A DNA stretch of 28,344 bases from positions 1 through 28,344 of the forward strand of contig JABYQR010000480.1 in NCBI GenBank assembly GCA_022592445.1, given 5' to 3'. Origin of the DNA: Cytidiella melzeri. Lineage: Eukaryota > Basidiomycota > Agaricomycetes > Polyporales > Irpicaceae. Shown here one piece after another: positions 1 to 9,575 of the stretch; the first letter of the stretch is position 1, and every line of letters begins with the position of its first letter. The notes under the pieces were generated by a model, which was not told where the DNA came from, did no database searches, and saw only the letters and a list, made by a program, of their open reading frames with translations. Both the position numbers and the translations under genes were made by a program.

Positions 1-30
1 CTCTTCCTCGAGTGAGTTCAACTTGTGTAG

Positions 31-117
31 GCTGCGTATGTGAAGAAGATCCCGCAGCGGGCTGTGGTGGTGCAGCAGTTCGCGGATGGGCGTCAGTACC
101 CGACGCTTCAGAGATAG
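31..117 (+). CDS. Possible 3'-terminal exon of an unknown gene cut by the window edge
   Basis: A 28-codon open stretch follows a plausible splice acceptor (TGTGTAG at 24-30) and ends at a TAG at 115-117. It reads like an ordinary protein C-terminus, with a basic patch, a run of valines and an ending in LQR. The frame is closed just upstream of the acceptor, so it can only be coding if spliced to an exon left of the window; the GTGAGT at 12-17 would give an intron far too short to splice. I do not recognise the protein, and the call rests only on the acceptor and on composition. Confidence 0.3.
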   Translation, partial: AAYVKKIPQRAVVVQQFADGRQYPTLQR

Positions 118-1027
118 GAGGTGAAGGAGAGAAGGGACCCTGTCCATTGTCCTCAGCGGTCTCACTTGTCATTGACTAAGATGGTTTGGAGTGATACAAA
201 CAGGTATGCACGAATGAATCGTCTCTATCGTAGACAAGAGACAATGTCAGTGCATGCCTGGATTGTAGCGCGATGCGCTTACCTGTGGTGGAACGAGAGG
301 CGATGCCTCTCATTGACATGGCCACCCAGGTATATATAGGCGAAGCCCCTGTGGCTGTCTGGGCCTCTGAGTAATGGGTCGGTGACCACCTCGTGAAGCT
401 CGACTGCAGAGCCCCTCTGTGCATGACCTCTGTTAGTCACTGCTGACGTCATGACGGAGGCAGAGTCGAGTTAGTGGTTGCTCGTGACGGTGCCACAAGT
501 TACAGTGGCGATGCTCACCTGAACGGGAAGGAGCGCGCTGCGCATGTCGGCAGAGGCCTAAGAAATTCCTCCCTACCCTTGGAATCCGGAATTACCACGA
601 ACGGATAGGTGACTGATGCTTAATGCTTAAAGCATAGAGTGAGTATGTAATGAAAACATTGTGTGGTGTACGTCTGGACTAATAACCGTGACGTCGATGC
701 CTACCAACACCATCTATGACAAAGCTTACCAAAGAATCAGCATCTTTGGGTGATGCGACCAACGATGATATCCGAGAGTTTCAGTCTTCACTGTGTCATC
801 CACGACGCGCTGTGCCTTTTCTTGGCTCTGTGGCAGTCGACCTGCGACGTCAAAGTGTTGCTTGGCATCGAACGGATGCGCTTTCAGGTATGATTGTCTT
901 GATTCCAGCATTGATCTCATACAGTCAAAACCAGGGCCGACTCCTATTGTCAACGCCTCCAAAGACTATAAAGACTGGCGGATGTCGACCAACTTCTTTC
1001 CCCCTACCTCTTCTTTCTTCTTCACAA
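118..1027. other. Intergenic region upstream of SSP1
   Basis: No convincing gene was found. It holds a TATATATAGG box at 331-340, a perfect TGACGTCA (CRE/ATF-type palindrome) at 444-451, a short inverted repeat GAGAGGC-GAT-GCCTCTC near 294-310, and a TATAAAG at 967-973. The stretch around 853-960 resembles repeat blocks upstream of the second SSP gene (starting near 10025 and 10214), which suggests shared ancestry of the two promoter regions. The short open frames here show no family features. Confidence 0.6.
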
Positions 1028-1072
1028 CTTTCGGTCGGACGTACTGAGTACTCTGCTTTGCGTTGACGCAGC
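1028..1072 (+). promoter_or_regulatory. Conserved promoter/5'-leader block of SSP1
   Basis: This 45-base block matches 10368-10412 upstream of the paralogous gene with only two mismatches, better than the surrounding DNA. It lies about 80 bases before the SSP1 start codon, after a pyrimidine-rich tract and before a CT-rich leader, so it probably covers the transcription start or core promoter. Conservation between the copies is seen directly; the promoter role is inferred. Confidence 0.55.
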
Positions 1073-1152
1073 CCGTTTTTGCTCACACACTTTCGCCCAT
1101 CTTTAACGACTCCTTTTACAACCCCGTCCAATCCCCTCACCCCCTAACCACA

Positions 1153-1676
1153 ATGAAGCTCACCACCCTTCTTTTCTTCGCCGCTGCATTCATGGTGGCG
1201 TCAGTCTCGTCTGCCCCCGTCAAGAGAAAAGAGTTTGACCCCAGCCTTGTTCCCGAGTTCGGTATTGAACCTGGACAGAACCCCGACAGCCATGGGTAAG
1301 CCGCATTCAATCTTTTCTCCGATAGACTTTTCACTCACATTGCAAGCGTAGCTATTGTGACGGTGCCTTGGACGCTAACGGTGTTCCAGCCAGGATCCCT
1401 CCCGGGTGTCCCCCAGATCGTGCTGCCTTTGTGACGGTTCGTATCTCCTCAAGACTTGTCCTGAATAATCACTGAACCACAAAGCAGGTAGTGCAAAAAC
1501 ATGCTGACCCCGGCTGGTTCGGAGGCACATTTTTTCACGGTGGAAGCAATAAAACGGTCCCATTCCCTACGGGCAACTCCAATCGAGACCAACAATTGCG
1601 TCTGTCAAGCTCGGACAACATACTCACCAGTTATTTCAAATGCCCCATAGAGTCTACCACCTGGGCGCGCAGATGA
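1153..1676 (+). CDS. Small secreted protein, copy 1 (SSP1), C-terminus shifted
   Basis: Three exons are predicted: 1153-1295, 1352-1436 and 1488-1676, with GT-AG introns of 56 and 51 bp, giving 138 aa. The first 20 or so residues form a signal peptide (MKLTTLLFFAAAFMVASVSS), so the product should be exported. The mature part carries the pattern SLVPEFGIEPGQNP, then CDGALDANG at the start of exon 2 and a CPPD motif. The paralogue at 10500-11104 has the same exon structure, intron phases and promoter block. I recognise the type as a basidiomycete small secreted protein of unknown function. Oddities: the paralogue's first cysteine in PCECPP is replaced by proline, and one base appears lost near 1662-1666, so the frame ends early at 1674-1676. 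The paralogue-like frame stays open to a TAG at 1712-1714. It may be a weakening copy. Confidence 0.72.
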
Positions 1677-1824
1677 CAGCCCTAATTGCGGCCGAGGATG
1701 GTGGCGGACACTAGCAACAGCAACATTGGTCATGGCAATGAACCGTCAGTAGCTTTAGATTGCTGCACTTGCCCCCTGATCTTGGTCATCATGACGAACT
1801 CTAAATAATAGCATAGTACATGAC

Positions 1825-2209
1825 TTTTGTTGCGCAAGGTTGGAGCACACCGAAGGGGGTGAGGAATGCGAGTGAAGCGATAATGATTCAAGTCGAATAC
1901 AGCGAGTATTTATAGGTTTTTAGAAGTAGAATACGAGAGGGGCTTGAGACAGAGACTTCGAGTGATACAAGTACAGTGAACGAGGAATCAGGCACGAGAA
2001 TATAGGAGCGTAACGGATAACACGTATATGGAAGGCGAAGAATGTAGAAAGTATCAGACGACACGAGAGTGAAACAGGTACGGGAAAAATATAAGAAAAA
2101 CATGAGAAATGGAGATTGGAACAGACACCGGAAGTAAAGTAAGAAAAGGAGTTCGTGCGTACTTTTCGGATGGGCGCATCAGAGCGGGATTGCGCATGAA
2201 AACACAACA
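1825..2209 (-). repeat. 3' LTR of copia element 1
   Basis: 385 bp, identical to 6543-6927 except at two positions (GTAACGG versus GTAGCGG, and GCGGGATT versus GCGGCATT). On the minus strand it starts TGTTGTG and ends GCGCAACAAAA. The plus-strand tatttata at 1907-1914 is a TATAAATA box on the element's coding strand, leaving a long U3 and a short R-U5. Open frames of 71-96 codons inside the LTR are not genes. Confidence 0.93.
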
Positions 2210-2221
2210 CTCCCCCTCAAC
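2210..2221 (-). other. Polypurine tract of copia element 1
   Basis: On the minus strand the sequence directly before the 3' LTR is TTGAGGGGGAG, a G-rich purine run where plus-strand DNA synthesis would be primed. The Gag-Pol stop codon (TGA, 2219-2217) lies inside it, so the coding region runs up to 7 bases from the LTR. Confidence 0.8.
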
Positions 2222-5200
2222 GAGTGGCGAGGTTAATGAGCGCGAGTTGTCTGTAGTGTTTGATGCGCGTAAGGGCCTTTGTGAGAACATCGGCGCAATT
2301 ATCGTCGGAACTGCAATGGAAGATTCTGATAATACCATCGGAAACACGTTCGCGCACGAAGTGGTGACGGATATCGATGTGCTTTGATCGTGCGTGGAAC
2401 TGGTAGTCCTGAGCGAAAGAAATCGCAGCGAGATTGTCGGTGGAAAGTATAGTGGGAGAGTCGTCCGCGAGATCGAGTTCTGTGAGTAGAGTGCGGAACC
2501 AAATGGCCTCCTTAGTGGCATGAGCGAGGGCGACGTATTCTGCTTCCATAGTCGAGAGGGCAACCGAGCTCTGCTTCTTTGAACTCCAGCTAACAATGCC
2601 ACCTCCCAGGAGGTAGGCGTACCCCGAGATCGATCGTCGGTCGAGTTGATTCTGGCCCCAGTCAGCGTCGCTGAAACCGTAAATGACGAAGTTCGAGGTT
2701 CCGCCGTAGGTGATACCGAAGTCGCGAGTACCCTTGAGGTAGCGTAAAACGTGTTTGGCGGCAGTCCAATGAGTGGAGGTGTGTGCTGAGTTGAACTGGC
2801 TCAGAGCTTGGACTGCGAAAGAGATGTCGGGACGAGTGCCAACTGCTGCGTACATCAGCGAACCAATGACTTCTTGATAAGGGACATTACTGATTAATTC
2901 GACGTCTGAAGTGGCAGGAACGAGAATGACGTTGACGTCGCGTGGGGTTTGAACGGTGCTGCAAGTTTCCATCCCGAAACGAGCGAGAATAGTGTCGAAA
3001 TAGCGAGACTGATGAAGAGTAATGGTTTTCTTGTTGCGCTGGCGGAGGATTTGAATACCGACGTAGACAGCTGCATTGCCTAAGTCCGTGATGTCAAAAT
3101 ACTTCCGGAGATCAGTCTTGAGTGTATTGATTGTCTCAAGGTCGGTGGATGCCAGTAGACAGTCGTCGACGTGAGTACCGATCAGAGTGAACTCGGATTT
3201 GGTTTGGCGATAGTAGAGACAAGGGTCGGAGTGTGAGGGCGTGAAACCAAGAGTCTTGAGTAAGACCTTGTCGAGTTCGTGGTGCCAAGCTCTGCCGGCT
3301 TGCTTCAAACCGTAAAGTGCCTTCTTGAGCTCGTAGACCCGAGTGGTTCCGTCCTCGTAACCGGGAGCCTGCTTCATGAAAATCTCCTCCTCGAGGGGGG
3401 AATTGAGGTAGGCTCCGACAACGTCGATCTGATGAAGTTCGAGGTCTAAGTAAGCGGTAATGGATATGAGAGTGCGGAAGGTCTCAAGTCGCATGACAGG
3501 TGCATGTGTGGCGAAAAAGTCTTGACCTGGGATTTGCGAGAAACCTTGAGCGACGAGACGCGCTTTGTACTTCAGGACGTTTCCGTTCGCGTCGCGTTTG
3601 ACTGCGAAAACCCAGCGGCAGCCAACGGCTTTGCGATCGACAGGTAGTTCTGCAAGTGTGTAAGTCCCCAGTTTATTCAGCTGCGCCATTTCCTTGTCCA
3701 TAGCCTCCTTCCAAAGAGGCCAGTCGTCGCTCCTGCGAACTTCAGCATAGGTTTGAGGTGCGTCAGGATTACTGGCTGCAAAGCACAGATTTACATCCGG
3801 CGCGATTGACTCGTCTCTTTCCGATGGAATCTCCCCCTGTCCCGAAGCTGTGGATACAGGTGTCAATGAAGCTGGATCCGAGAGTACGGACTCAGCCTGG
3901 GCGTGCGCTGCACGAGTCTTGGGCTTCGAAGACATGGCACGAAGGGTCCTCTGCGGTCCGTCGTTCAAAGCGAGGTAGTCGGGACGTTCAATGTGACGAC
4001 GAGGGCGTTCAGGTGCGGGAGGAGGGACCAATGCGGGCTTGACCTTGACAGGTGTAGTAGGCGGCGGTAACGCGATAGTGGGCGTTGATGGTGGTGTCGA
4101 CTGAGGCTGCGCCTGTCCAGTAGAATTCTCCCCCTCAAGACCAGGATGGGTCTCGACGACCGGCGCTGTAAGTCCCTTGGTGTTAGGGAAGATGACCTCG
4201 CGCGAGGTGAGGACTTTGCGTGATTCAGGTACAAAATACCTCCACCCAATAGTGGATTCGCGTAGGCCTACGAAGGTGCGCTTGATTGATTTAGCAGCGA
4301 GCTTCAAGGAAACGACGTTCACCTTAACAAAACAATCCGAGCCGAACTCGTGAATAGGCGTAAGGTCGGGTTTCTTCTGCCAGAGAGCCTCGAATGGGGT
4401 TTTGCCAGGCAGAGCACGAGTAGGTGAACGGTTCTTCAAGTAAGCCGCATACATGACTGCCTCGCCCCAGAGAAACTTCGGCAAGTCGTGCGCGAGTAGC
4501 ATAGCGCGTGCGTGCTCGATAAGAGTGCGGTTGAGTCGTTCGGAGACGCCGTTGTACTCGGGGGAATAGGGTGTGGTGGGTTCGAGACAAATTCCGCGTT
4601 TGTCGACATAAGCCTTCATAGTGCCTTCGGTATATTCCTTGGCATTGTCGACACGAAGAGTCTTGATGCGGCACTTAAGTTGGTTCTCAATCCATGCGTC
4701 GAGCTCTTCAAGTTTGGCGGGGATTTCTGCGCGGTCTTTCAGCAATGCGACCCAAATGAATCGAGACTTGCCGTCCGTGAAAGTGGCCATGTAGCGATAG
4801 CCGTCAATTGCATGAACAGAGGCAGGTCCCCAGATGTCCGAGAAGATAAGCTCGCCAATTTCAGATATCTTCCGGAGTGTCTTGGACGGAAAAGATGCGC
4901 GTGTGTGCTTCGCCTGGATGCAGGCCTCGCAAGTGAAATCAGGATCTGAGGACGTGTCAATTTCCATACCAGTGACTAAGCCATCTCGATACAGCTCCTT
5001 GAGCTGCAACTTGTTGACATGTCCGAGAGCGCAGTGCCACTCAAACCACGTTCGATCCACGCGTGCAATCATAGCGACTGCGGGGGCGCTGACTTGCATC
5101 CGATAGAGGTAGCCAGATTTAGTTCCGCGTCCGACAATTTTACTTCCGTCTTTGATGAGAAGTTCTTTGCCGCGACCTTCGTAGGATAGGCCAGCGGTAG

Positions 5201-6374
5201 TGAGTCGACCTAATGAGATGAGGTTGAACTTCATCGAGGGCGCGTAGAGTGCATCGCGAAGTGTCATGGGAATGGTCCCTTTGTCGGTGATGAACGAAAT
5301 CTGAACGTCACCTTTCCCTAAGCTCGTGCAGTTTCCAACCCCTTGGATAGCGCCAGTGACCGGTTTGAAGTTGATGAACAATGATCGGTCGGCCACAATA
5401 TGTGATGTTGTACCTGAGTCAGCCAACCAAGTTCCTTCGGTTGATAGGCTTGCGTTCTCGGAGGCAGAGAATGTGTAGGCGGGTGATTCATCATCGCTCG
5501 AGTCGTCGCTGGAATCATTGTCGGCGACGTGCGAATATTCCTTCTTTCCCTTCTTATCCTTCCTACCCCTCGGTTCCCTCTTGTCCTTCCTATCCTTGTC
5601 CTCCTTCCTATCCTCTCGCCTCTTTCCTTTATCCCTCTTACCATCCTGCTCTTCCTCCTTACACTCTGGCTTGATGTGGCCTTCCTTACCGCATCCGTGA
5701 CAAAAAACACCTGCTCGAAATTTGTTGCGCTTGAATTGACCGGACTTGCGTGTTCGAGCGTAAAGGGCGGTCTCAGTTGCAGAGCGCTCCTTGCGGCGAT
5801 TGTCTTCGCCCAGAATGCGTCCGATGATTGCGGCTGAGGTGAGTTTGTCGTCGAGAGCGATCGAGGAGATGAGAGGATCCCAAGAGTCTGGTAAAGCAGT
5901 GAGGATGACGGAGGCTAATTCGTGATCGGTATACTTGGGCGTCTGGATAAGATTGATCTCCTGCCAGAGAGATTTGATCTTCCGGATTTCTTCCTCGATA
6001 TCTGATCCTTCGGGGATAGTAGCCCGTAAGAAGCGTCGGCGCAAAACGACGACTGAGACAGCTCCTTCGGTTCTGTAGACGTTTGAGAGTGTGTCAAATG
6101 CGTCCTTAGAGGACTCAGCTGATATGATGTGTGCCATAACGGCGTTGGAAACGCGAAGACGAATTACAGTGAGTGCCTTCCGATCCTTCTTGGCCCGTTC
6201 AATGGCCTCGTCTTTGTCTTTTGGAACTTTCTTGTCCCCGGAGGTATACTCCCACAGACCCATGTCTGTCAAAATGTCCGATATCTGGACGCGCCAAGTA
6301 ATGTAATTCTCCGCTCCCCGTAACGGTTCGATGCGGTAAGTCCCCGAGCCTTCATCCTTATTGGTGGTGGCCAT
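2217..6374 (-). CDS. Copia Gag-Pol polyprotein, intact
   Basis: A single 1385-aa frame encodes all retrotransposition proteins. Domains in order: N-terminal Gag segment (about 1-200, DUF4219/UBN2-like); a CCHC zinc knuckle C225-x2-C228-x4-H233-x4-C238 followed by a long Lys/Arg/Asp/Glu-rich stretch (240-280); retropepsin-like protease with WLADSG (Asp319); integrase zinc site H447, H452, C482, C485 and catalytic D513, D576, E612; a Pro-rich linker (740-800); copia-type reverse transcriptase (about 905-1150) with Asp984 in HQIDVVGAYL, YGLKQAG and THVDD at 1067-1071; and a C-terminal RNase H (about 1215-1370). HVDD replaces the common YVDD. The ATG at 6374-6372 is the first after the leader. 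Gag and Pol share one frame, so no frameshifting is needed. No lesion was seen. Confidence 0.95.
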   Translation of the reverse strand: MATTNKDEGSGTYRIEPLRGAENYITWRVQISDILTDMGLWEYTSGDKKVPKDKDEAIERAKKDRKALTVIRLRVSNAVMAHIISAESSKDAFDTLSNVYRTEGAVSVVVLRRRFLRATIPEGSDIEEEIRKIKSLWQEINLIQTPKYTDHELASVILTALPDSWDPLISSIALDDKLTSAAIIGRILGEDNRRKERSATETALYARTRKSGQFKRNKFRAGVFCHGCGKEGHIKPECKEEEQDGKRDKGKRREDRKEDKDRKDKREPRGRKDKKGKKEYSHVADNDSSDDSSDDESPAYTFSASENASLSTEGTWLADSGTTSHIVADRSLFINFKPVTGAIQGVGNCTSLGKGDVQISFITDKGTIPMTLRDALYAPSMKFNLISLGRLTTAGLSYEGRGKELLIKDGSKIVGRGTKSGYLYRMQVSAPAVAMIARVDRTWFEWHCALGHVNKLQLKELYRDGLVTGMEIDTSSDPDFTCEACIQAKHTRASFPSKTLRKISEIGELIFSDIWGPASVHAIDGYRYMATFTDGKSRFIWVALLKDRAEIPAKLEELDAWIENQLKCRIKTLRVDNAKEYTEGTMKAYVDKRGICLEPTTPYSPEYNGVSERLNRTLIEHARAMLLAHDLPKFLWGEAVMYAAYLKNRSPTRALPGKTPFEALWQKKPDLTPIHEFGSDCFVKVNVVSLKLAAKSIKRTFVGLRESTIGWRYFVPESRKVLTSREVIFPNTKGLTAPVVETHPGLEGENSTGQAQPQSTPPSTPTIALPPPTTPVKVKPALVPPPAPERPRRHIERPDYLALNDGPQRTLRAMSSKPKTRAAHAQAESVLSDPASLTPVSTASGQGEIPSERDESIAPDVNLCFAASNPDAPQTYAEVRRSDDWPLWKEAMDKEMAQLNKLGTYTLAELPVDRKAVGCRWVFAVKRDANGNVLKYKARLVAQGFSQIPGQDFFATHAPVMRLETFRTLISITAYLDLELHQIDVVGAYLNSPLEEEIFMKQAPGYEDGTTRVYELKKALYGLKQAGRAWHHELDKVLLKTLGFTPSHSDPCLYYRQTKSEFTLIGTHVDDCLLASTDLETINTLKTDLRKYFDITDLGNAAVYVGIQILRQRNKKTITLHQSRYFDTILARFGMETCSTVQTPRDVNVILVPATSDVELISNVPYQEVIGSLMYAAVGTRPDISFAVQALSQFNSAHTSTHWTAAKHVLRYLKGTRDFGITYGGTSNFVIYGFSDADWGQNQLDRRSISGYAYLLGGGIVSWSSKKQSSVALSTMEAEYVALAHATKEAIWFRTLLTELDLADDSPTILSTDNLAAISFAQDYQFHARSKHIDIRHHFVRERVSDGIIRIFHCSSDDNCADVLTKALTRIKHYRQLALINLATR

Positions 6375-6525
6375 AGTGTCGATCTAATCGCAAGATCTTG
6401 ATGGAGATAAGTGGGTAGATAGTAGATAGGCCTACGGGCGTAATGCCGACGTACTGTCGCCTAGACCAAATGGAGTATAAGCAAGATCTTGAGCAATTCA
6501 AGTGATGATGGAGTGATCCTTCAGA
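6375..6525 (-). other. 5' leader of copia element 1
   Basis: Non-coding leader between the primer site and the Gag-Pol ATG. It contains GCAAGATCTTGA twice (6390-6401 and 6481-6492), each centred on the palindrome AAGATCTT. A role in RNA packaging or dimerisation is possible but unproven. Confidence 0.5.
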
Positions 6526-6542
6526 GCGCGGGGCTCATAACC
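6526..6542 (-). other. Primer-binding site: half initiator tRNA-Met type
   Basis: On the minus strand GGTTATGAGCCCCGCGC lies directly next to the 5' LTR. Its complement contains GGGCTCATAACC, the anticodon stem and CUCAUAA loop of initiator tRNA-Met, rather than a tRNA 3' end. This is the arrangement known from Drosophila copia, which is primed by an internally cut initiator tRNA. The same 17 bases follow the LTR of the second copia element at 20134. Confidence 0.85.
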
Positions 6543-6927
6543 TTTTGTTGCGCAAGGTTGGAGCACACCGAAGGGGGTGAGGAATGCGAGTGAAGCGATA
6601 ATGATTCAAGTCGAATACAGCGAGTATTTATAGGTTTTTAGAAGTAGAATACGAGAGGGGCTTGAGACAGAGACTTCGAGTGATACAAGTACAGTGAACG
6701 AGGAATCAGGCACGAGAATATAGGAGCGTAGCGGATAACACGTATATGGAAGGCGAAGAATGTAGAAAGTATCAGACGACACGAGAGTGAAACAGGTACG
6801 GGAAAAATATAAGAAAAACATGAGAAATGGAGATTGGAACAGACACCGGAAGTAAAGTAAGAAAAGGAGTTCGTGCGTACTTTTCGGATGGGCGCATCAG
6901 AGCGGCATTGCGCATGAAAACACAACA
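6543..6927 (-). repeat. 5' LTR of copia element 1
   Basis: 385 bp, 2 differences from the 3' LTR at 1825-2209. It carries the element promoter, with a TATAAATA box on the minus strand at 6632-6625. It abuts the primer site at 6542 on its inner side and the target duplication ATGAC at 6928-6932 on its outer side. Confidence 0.93.
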
Positions 6928-6932
6928 ATGAC

Positions 6933-7674
6933 TGTGGCAGCTCTTTTACGATACGAGCATCAACTACCGAAGTAGCAGTAAGAGAGGAGGGTTCTTTGGT
7001 TGTGATAAGTTGTATAGTAGGCGCTATAAATTGTATGATCTGCGGTGTTGATTCTATCACTCATGGATGACCTATCCTAAAGCTTTAGGCAGCAACGATG
7101 CTGAAAGCCGCAGCAGCCTTGAAAGCGTTCCTTATGAAGCTTTGCGGCTACTAGAATTGTGTATCTCAGCACTCGCGGCAAACTCGTGGTAACCTGTAAT
7201 TGCTTGTGAGGTTGAGTTGGGTTGCGTCGATCGAGTAGAATGATGAATAGGTTACTTGGGCAGAGGACATCGTTCTAGGTCTATAGTTCACGCTCTGCAT
7301 CTGCTTAATGCCAGGAAGCTAGGAAGATTATGAAAGGACTCGAATGCAAGTCGCGCTGCAGTCGACAAAGGCGCAAGTTCAAGTTCGAACTGTACACAGC
7401 TGCCACAAGCACTAACAGTCTCTCTCGAAGACATTCCACAGCCCTTTCTGACAACCTAGAACTAGGGACGTAAAGCCCACTCTAAGCTCCCCAGAGAGTT
7501 GAATTTCGAATGAGGGCACTAGCGAACGTCAACAGTAACACCGAATGAGACGCTTGAAATACAGCGAACGAAATAAGTACACCGCACAGATAGCCCAGCA
7601 ACAAAGCCGCGAGCACATTCCACAGCAAAACCAATTCACTGCGCAAGAGCTTTTCCAAGAAAAAAAATGCTCTT
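6933..7674. other. Non-coding remainder of duplication unit 1
   Basis: No gene was recognised. From about 7366 to 7670 the sequence is alignable by eye with about 11400-11720 (shared blocks such as GGCGCAAGTTCAAGTTC and CGACAACCTAGA-like DNA), i.e. the 3' flank of the oxidase gene in both units. The part before 7366 resembles nothing else in the window. Confidence 0.55.
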
Positions 7675-9575
7675 TTACATCTCAAGTGACGGAGGTCTGC
7701 TGTACGGCTCCGCGACGGGCTCCCCGTCCTTGTCCAACAGCCGAAAGTTCGTTATATATTTGCGTTTGAGTGCCGCCAAGCAATCCCAGTTTTTCCCAAA
7801 GGAAGCGTTGGTCGTCGACGGGTTTTTGTGTCGAGCGAGGAACTAGAAACAAAAAACAACACGATTGCAAGAATGTACAAGCACGTGCTTTGGACGACTT
7901 ATAGTAGGGAACGGTCCCCCGATTGACTCTGGCTTAATCGTCTTGCTCATCCACTGCTCACAGGAAGAGAGTGTGTGAATGAGTGAAAAGATGTTATAAA
8001 AGTGAGCGACCCCGTCTCAACATGGCGCTATTGAGCTCACCTCCTCGGCGGCTTCGATGCACTTTGGATCGTCGATCCCCATCTTCCACTGATACAACGC
8101 AGCAGTCGTCCAAGCCGCCTCTCGTTGCTCCTTCGGAACACACGTGTCTGCATAGTCTGCAATCCCCCTCCAGAGAGCTCGACTGTCCACGCTATACAAC
8201 ATCTCCGATTACTATGAGCTTAGTACTATGGGTGATTGAGTATCCAATTTAATGACGTACTGCATCCGATAGGTGTACCTGCAATGCTGATGACAGTCTT
8301 GTGTATAGTGTTGTCCGGCAACGAATGTAACAACCACTGTCTCTCAGCTGCCAAAAATCGGCGTCGCACATACGTATCAGCACGTATGTCTCTTCGACGA
8401 ATGGTTTGGTCACTCGCCTTTGCCTCTCATTACTTATGCGATGCTATCCTGGTGGAACGAAAAGCTCTGCTCGTTTACCACGAGCAGCAAACAGCACTCG
8501 CCGTCCCAGCTCGAGAGCGCCTGTAGATGCGGGAGCCCGTCATCCTTTGCGCCGAGGTAGCAGAACTGAAAAACGACGGGAGAGATTTCTTCTGCAGGTC
8601 TGGCGGTGAGGAGCACTTGACATAGAGCTCACGAGGAGTGCTTTTATGCAATCCCTGACATGTTTGATGAGGGAGTCTGCAGTGGCGGGATGGAAGCGGC
8701 AGGGTGTTGAGAATCAGAAGAGCCGGTGAGCAAGTGATGCTACTTTGCTGAATGAGGCCCCGGCGAAGCAGACGGGACAGGCTATGCTCTGGCTTTGTAA
8801 CGAACGGCAATTACAATGGCTCTTCTTGCCCGCCACTAGTCTGCAAAAGAAGGGTTTTTTGGTCGTGGTCGACAGATTAGTTCTCCGCATCTGTAGTGTT
8901 ATTCCAGTCGGGACGAACCTGGATCTTCGTCCTTGTTCACTACGACAGTCTTCCCGTCTGCGATAACCACCTCTACCTCCATCACACTATCGGTGCTCAA
9001 CCCTTGCAAACGGCTCAAGAACCCGATCCCGCCGAGAATCATCGTGGACGAACCAACAGGACGTGCAGAGCTACCAGAAAAAAAAAAGAAAAAGGTCAAC
9101 AAAGGTTCGTGTGAGACCGTTTTACTGAAGAAAGACACGTCGGAACATCACGCATGACTCTACGGCACCAACCCACTCTGCATCGACCCGCTCACGCGTT
9201 CCAACGCGGTTTCAGGCGAGGACGTGTCAATCTCCTTCTGTTGCCTGCAGCTTCAAAGGTGATGTACGCGTGGCGACGAGGGGCGATCCCGTGTAACGCG
9301 TTCTGGGTAAGACTGAAAGGGTTTGAGCCCAACGCGACGTTAGGCGGGAGCCCACCTGGAGCGTTCCGATAGGTCAAGGGCCGCAAATATCGAGAGGAGC
9401 GTAAAGACTGGGAGTGTCATGGTGAGGTAGACGAGGACATGCAGGCGAACGGGTTGCACGCACCTGGCGGTCGCGACGGTGCGGACTGGGTGATATTTCA
9501 TCGATGCAATGCCCTCGAGAGAAGTATCGGCAGATGTCTTTGGTAGAGCTACTCATCGAAGTAGAGCCTGAGTAC
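7675..9575 (-). pseudogene. Decayed, 5'-truncated copy of the FAD-linked oxidase gene
   Basis: Homologous to exons 2 (3' half) to 9 of the intact gene at 11754-14579, with the introns in the same places. Exon 1, the initiating methionine and the first FAD-binding segment are absent; similarity fades near 9575. Lesions relative to the intact copy: loss of frame in exon 2 after the AYITF motif; a nonsense codon (CAA to TAA) at 8436-8434 in exon 5; a one-base loss in exon 7 near 8165-8170; the donor of the last intron changed from GT to AT at 7902-7901; and an 18-base in-frame deletion in exon 9 in the berberine-bridge C-terminal region. The conserved blocks GSSTMILGG, WDGE and CVPKEQREA remain readable. 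With this many breaks it cannot encode a working oxidase. Confidence 0.85.

Larger units (their letters stand above)
1820..6932 (-). mobile_element. Full-length Ty1/copia LTR retrotransposon (element 1) with target duplication
   Basis: The element itself is 1825-6927, flanked by ATGAC at 1820-1824 and ATGAC at 6928-6932, a 5-bp target-site duplication. On the minus strand the order is LTR, initiator-tRNA-type primer site, leader, one Gag-Pol frame, polypurine tract, LTR. Integrase before reverse transcriptase is the copia order. The two LTRs are 385 bp each with two differences, and the frame is uninterrupted, so the insertion is recent and the element could still be active. It lies between SSP1 and the oxidase pseudogene of duplication unit 1, and nothing like it is present at the matching place in unit 2. 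Confidence 0.95.

Noticed and set aside
176..424. 82-codon minus-strand open frame
   Set aside because: Overlaps TATA and CRE-like sites, no domain or composition signal; treated as intergenic.
1888..2210. Open frames of 71-96 codons on the minus strand, repeated at 6606-7060
   Set aside because: They lie in the copia LTRs and their immediate flank and are duplicated because the LTRs are; no protein features.
5381..5837. Several plus-strand open frames rich in Pro, Ser, Leu and Phe
   Set aside because: Antisense shadows of the Lys/Asp/Glu/Arg-rich nucleocapsid region of the copia Gag-Pol.
6520..6545. tRNA-like sequence around the CTCATAA loop
   Set aside because: Only about 17-20 bases match an initiator tRNA; no full cloverleaf is present. 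It is the primer-binding site.
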